Shown in pieces: positions 60,320-64,000 of a stretch of 64,000 nt of DNA (within the stretch, counting starts at the first letter, position 1; each line of letters opens with the position of its first letter). The notes under the pieces were generated by a model. The model had not been told where the DNA came from, ran no database searches, and saw only the letters and a list, made by a program, of their open reading frames with translations. The DNA comes from Haematobia irritans (taxonomy: Eukaryota > Arthropoda > Insecta > Diptera > Muscidae): positions 197,291,700-197,355,699 of the forward strand of contig NC_134398.1 of the NCBI RefSeq assembly GCF_050003625.1, written 5' to 3'. The position numbers and the translations under genes are program-made.

Positions 60320-60881
60320 CAGAGATGGTCTGTATCAAACTTTTTTAGGTTTGCGACTGTCGCAAAGTTGTAAACGTCGTAAACGTCACATACGCGTCGT
60401 AAATGTAGAAAAAGTAACAAAAGTCGCTAACTGAAAATACTTTGGTCGTGTCAGCTAGGCAGCGAATTCGATGATATCCAAGACGAAGAAGTTTCAATTC
60501 TTAGGAATGTTCACAATTTTCGGTTTTAGTCCCCACATTTTCCCTATTGCCTTTTGCACGAGTAGAGGGTAACCGTGGATTTTCTCGTCCTTTCTTAGCT
60601 TTAAGTTCAGTCTCCTGTCCAATATAACCTCAAGGTATTTTGCACACTCACCAACGGGAATTTCGATACCACCTAAGAAAATAGGTTTGACCATGGGAAA
60701 ACTTTCACAAATTTCTGCAGAAACTCACAACGAATGCTGCCAAACTAAATTAAAAAAACTTCAGGATTCCTTCTATTCAAAATTTGGTTTTCTACAGTAG
60801 GTTTACGACTTTTGCGACATACGTATTATACCGTCGCAAATGTATGTCGCAAAAATCACAGTTTGTGACAGACCAACCCTG
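60320..60881. mobile_element. hAT-like non-autonomous element, 562 bp
   Basis: The ends CAGAGATGGTCTGT and, in reverse, CAGGGTTGGTCTGT form a 14-bp inverted repeat with two mismatches, flanked by the 8-bp duplication AATAAAAT (60312-60319 and 60882-60889). Subterminal TTGCGAC and GTCGCAA motifs recur on both sides (60350-60400 and 60800-60850). The centre carries a fragment of a LINE reverse transcriptase. The target was a 29-bp repeat tract. Confidence 0.85.
60494..60694 (-). pseudogene. Non-LTR retrotransposon reverse transcriptase fragment
   Basis: A 66-codon stretch with CAKYLEVILDRRLNLKL, then KAIGKMWGLKPKIVN. This matches the conserved region downstream of the RT active site in Jockey/I-type LINEs, where KYLGV(I/L)LD...L(N/T)W is usual. 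The catalytic (F/Y)ADD part is absent, and E stands where G is usual. It is a fragment inside the hAT-like element and cannot encode an enzyme. Confidence 0.75.
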
Positions 60882-62732
60882 AATAAAATTTTAACAAAAT
60901 TTTCTATAGAAATAAAATTTTCACAAAATTTTCTATAGAAAGAAAATTTTGACAAAAATTTCTACAGAAATAAAATTTTAACAAAATTTTCTATAGAAAT
61001 AAACTTTTGACAAAATTTTCTATAGAAATAAAATCTTGGTAGACTATTTTTGGCTCGAGTGGCAACCATGATTATGAACCGAATAAAATTTGAACAAAAT
61101 TTTCTATAGAAATAAAATTTTGACAAAATTTTCTATAGAAATAAAATTTTGGTAGATTATTTTTGGCTCTAGTGGCAACCATTATTATGAACCGATATGG
61201 ACCAATTTTTGTGTGATTGCACCAATTTTGGTATGGTTGTTAGCGACCATATACTAACACCACGTGCCTAATTTGAACCGGATCGGATGAATTTTGCTCC
61301 TCCAAGAGGCTCCGGAGGTCAAATCTGGAGAATGTTTTATATGGGGGCTATATATAATTATGGACCGATATGGACCAATTCTGGCACGGTTGTTAAAGAT
61401 CATATACTAACACCATCTTCCCAATTACAACCGGATTGGATGAAATTTGCTTCTCTTGGAGACTTCGCAAGCCAAATATGGGGATCGGTTTATATGGGGG
61501 CTATATATAATTATGGACCGATGTGGACCAATTTTTGCACGGTTGTTAGAGACCATATACCAATACCATGTACCAAATTTCAGCCGGATCGGATGCAATT
61601 TGCTCCTCTTTGAGGCTTCGAAAGCAAATCTGGAGATCGCTTTATATGGGGTCTATATATAATTATGGACCGATGTGGACCAATTTTTGCATGGTTGTTA
61701 GAGACCATATACCAACATCATGTACCAAATTTCAGCCGGATCAGATGAAATTTGCTTCTCTTTTAGGCTCCGCAAGCCAAATCTGGGGATCGGTTTATAT
61801 GGGCGCTATATATAATTATGGACCGATGTGGACCAATTGTTGCATGATTGTTAGAGACCATATACCAACACCATGTACCAAATTTCAGCCGGATCGGATG
61901 AAATATGCTTCTCTTAGAGGCTCCACAAGCCAAATCTGGGGATCGGTTTATATGGGGGCTATATATAATTAAGGGCCGATATGGACCAATTTTTGCATGG
62001 TTGTTAGAGACCATATACCAATGTCATGTACCAAATTTCAGCCGGATCGGATGAAATTTTATTCTCTTTGAGGCTCCGCAAGCCAAATCTGGGGATCGGT
62101 TTATATGGGGGCTATATATAATTATGGACCGATGTGAACCAATTTTTGCATGGTTGTTAGAGACCATATACCAACACCATGTACCAAATTTCAGCCGGAT
62201 CGGATGAAATTTGCTTCTCTGTTAGGCTCCGCAAGCCAAATCTGGGGATCGGTTTATATGGGGGCTATATATAATTATGGACCCATGTGGACCAATTTTT
62301 GCATGGTTGTTAGAGACCATATACCAACACCATATACCAAATTTCAGCCGGATCGGATGAAATATGCTTCTGTTAGAGGCTCCACAAGCCAAATCTGAGA
62401 GTCCCTTTATATGGGGGCTATACGTAAAAGTGGACCGATATGGCCCATTTTCAATACCATCCGACCTACATCGATAACAACTACTTGTGCCAAGTTTCAA
62501 GTCGATAGCTTGTTTCGTTCGGAAGTTAGCGTGATTTCAACAGACGGACGGACGGACGGACGAACGGACGGACGGACGGACGGACGGACGGACGGACGGA
62601 CATGCTTAGATCGACTCAGAATTTCACCACGACCCAGAATATATATACTTTATGGGGTCTTAGAGCAATATTTCGATGTGTTACAAACGGAATGACAAAG
62701 TTAATATACCCCCATCCTATGATGGAGGGTAT
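60754..62732. repeat. Tandem duplication, first copy (1979 bp)
   Basis: The segment starts inside the hAT-like element (AAAAACTTCAGGATTCC) and ends at the family B terminal hairpin. It is repeated immediately downstream. All frames inside recur exactly 1979 bp later (61287 and 63266, 61568 and 63547). Confidence 0.97.
60890..61150. repeat. 29-bp repeat tract next to a family B end
   Basis: About eight units of TTTTCTATAGAAATAAAATT + TTGACAAAA, twice followed by GGTAGA(C/T)TATTTTTGGCTC + (G/T)AGTGGCAACCAT (61038 and 61152). Confidence 0.92.
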
Positions 62733-62740
62733 AAAAACTT
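61151..62740 (-). repeat. Family B composite repeat, reverse orientation
   Basis: About eight 152-bp units (GGGGCTATATATAATTATGG or close variants near 61344, 61496, 61649, 61802, 61955, 62107 and 62259), a unique stretch with ATCCGACCTACATCGATAAC, GCTTGTTTCGTTCGGAAGTT, a (GGAC)n tract (62541-62601), ATGCTTAGATCGACTCAGAA and the end hairpin TATACCCCCATCCTATGATG + GAGGGTATA. Frames of 70-134 codons are read from the units and are not genes. Confidence 0.9.
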
Positions 62741-64000
62741 CAGGATTCCTTCTATTCAAAATTTGGTTTTCTAAAGTAGGTTTACGACTTTTGCGACATA
62801 CGTATTATACCGTCGCAAATGTATGTCGCAAAAATCACAGTTTGTGACAGACCAACCCTGAATAAAATTTTAACAAAATTTTCTATAGAAATAAAATTTT
62901 CACAAAATTTTCTATAGAAAGAAAATTTTGACAAAAATTTCTACAGAAATAAAATTTTAACAAAATTTTCTATAGAAATAAACTTTTGACAAAATTTTCT
63001 ATAGAAATAAAATCTTGGTAGACTATTTTTGGCTCGAGTGGCAACCATGATTATGAACCGAATAAAATTTGAACAAAATTTTCTATAGAAATAAAATTTT
63101 GACAAAATTTTCTATAGAAATAAAATTTTGGTAGATTATTTTTGGCTCTAGTGGCAACCATTATTATGAACCGATATGGACCAATTTTTGTGTGATTGCA
63201 CCAATTTTGGTATGGTTGTTAGCGACCATATACTAACACCACGTGCCTAATTTGAACCGGATCGGATGAATTTTGCTCCTCCAAGAGGCTCCGGAGGTCA
63301 AATCTGGAGAATGTTTTATATGGGGGCTATATATAATTATGGACCGATATGGACCAATTCTGGCACGGTTGTTAAAGATCATATACTAACACCATCTTCC
63401 CAATTACAACCGGATTGGATGAAATTTGCTTCTCTTGGAGACTTCGCAAGCCAAATATGGGGATCGGTTTATATGGGGGCTATATATAATTATGGACCGA
63501 TGTGGACCAATTTTTGCACGGTTGTTAGAGACCATATACCAATACCATGTACCAAATTTCAGCCGGATCGGATGCAATTTGCTCCTCTTTGAGGCTTCGA
63601 AAGCAAATCTGGAGATCGCTTTATATGGGGTCTATATATAATTATGGACCGATGTGGACCAATTTTTGCATGGTTGTTAGAGACCATATACCAACATCAT
63701 GTACCAAATTTCAGCCGGATCAGATGAAATTTGCTTCTCTTTTAGGCTCCGCAAGCCAAATCTGGGGATCGGTTTATATGGGCGCTATATATAATTATGG
63801 ACCGATGTGGACCAATTGTTGCATGATTGTTAGAGACCATATACCAACACCATGTACCAAATTTCAGCCGGATCGGATGAAATATGCTTCTCTTAGAGGC
63901 TCCACAAGCCAAATCTGGGGATCGGTTTATATGGGGGCTATATATAATTAAGGGCCGATATGGACCAATTTTTGCATGGTTGTTAGAGACCATATACCAA
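62733..64000. repeat. Tandem duplication, second copy, cut by the window end
   Basis: Repeats 60754-62021 with a single visible difference (CTACAGTAGG at 60791 against CTAAAGTAGG at 62770). It includes the right end of the hAT-like element, the 29-bp tract and the first family B units. Confidence 0.97.

Noticed and set aside
61287..63993. Frames of 71-134 codons with MGAIYNYGPMWTNF-type repeats on both strands
   Set aside because: They come from the 152-bp family B units. Similar frames appear on both strands and in other copies with stops.

Overview
The window looks like repeat-dense, AT-rich heterochromatin from a higher (calyptrate, probably muscid) fly. That placement is an inference. 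It rests on a BEL/Pao retrotransposon, DD41D and DD37E mariner-like elements, dipteran mini-me/DINE-like repeats with (GTCY)n tracts and TATACCC...GGGTATA hairpins, and arrays of a TTTCTATAGAAA-centred 29-bp repeat. I see no ordinary host gene. Nearly all coding capacity belongs to mobile elements.

Layout. 1-19970 is one tandem satellite of about 125-bp monomers (about 160 copies), open at the left edge, with higher-order repeats of about 2.6 kb. 19971-24540 is low-copy sequence with a split hairpin repeat, a deleted DD41D mariner and a fold-back MITE. 24540-28885 is the 29-bp array, organised in blocks of about 0.5 kb and 1.5 kb. 29198-30495 is a dead DD37E transposon with intact ends. 32259-33515 is a family B repeat built of 152-bp units.

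33571-44050 is a complete, very young BEL/Pao LTR retrotransposon: 856-bp LTRs with one visible difference, TTGTT target duplication, PBS and PPT. Its 1822-codon gag-pol frame is intact. The pol frame ends in TGA directly followed by CTAG, a known leaky-stop context. It then stays open for 19 codons into a GC-richer 282-codon frame. That frame repeats the nucleocapsid zinc-knuckle and retropepsin-like layout of gag-pol but lacks the protease aspartate. This NC'-PR' tail is the most interesting thing in the window.

44056-64000 is a layered mosaic: a 32-bp array, two tRNA-derived SINEs with target duplications, a TA-flanked MITE, a hAT-like MITE (8-bp TSD), an intact DD41D mariner (361 codons), a family A repeat holding about 112 TA units, and a second hAT-like element carrying a reverse-transcriptase fragment. 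The right end holds a near-perfect 1979-bp tandem duplication. Nesting gives relative ages: the hAT MITE and the intact mariner both sit inside a family A repeat, a SINE sits inside a family B repeat, and the BEL element sits inside a 29-bp array.

Base composition, HOR identity and similarities were read by eye. No alignment or database search was run.
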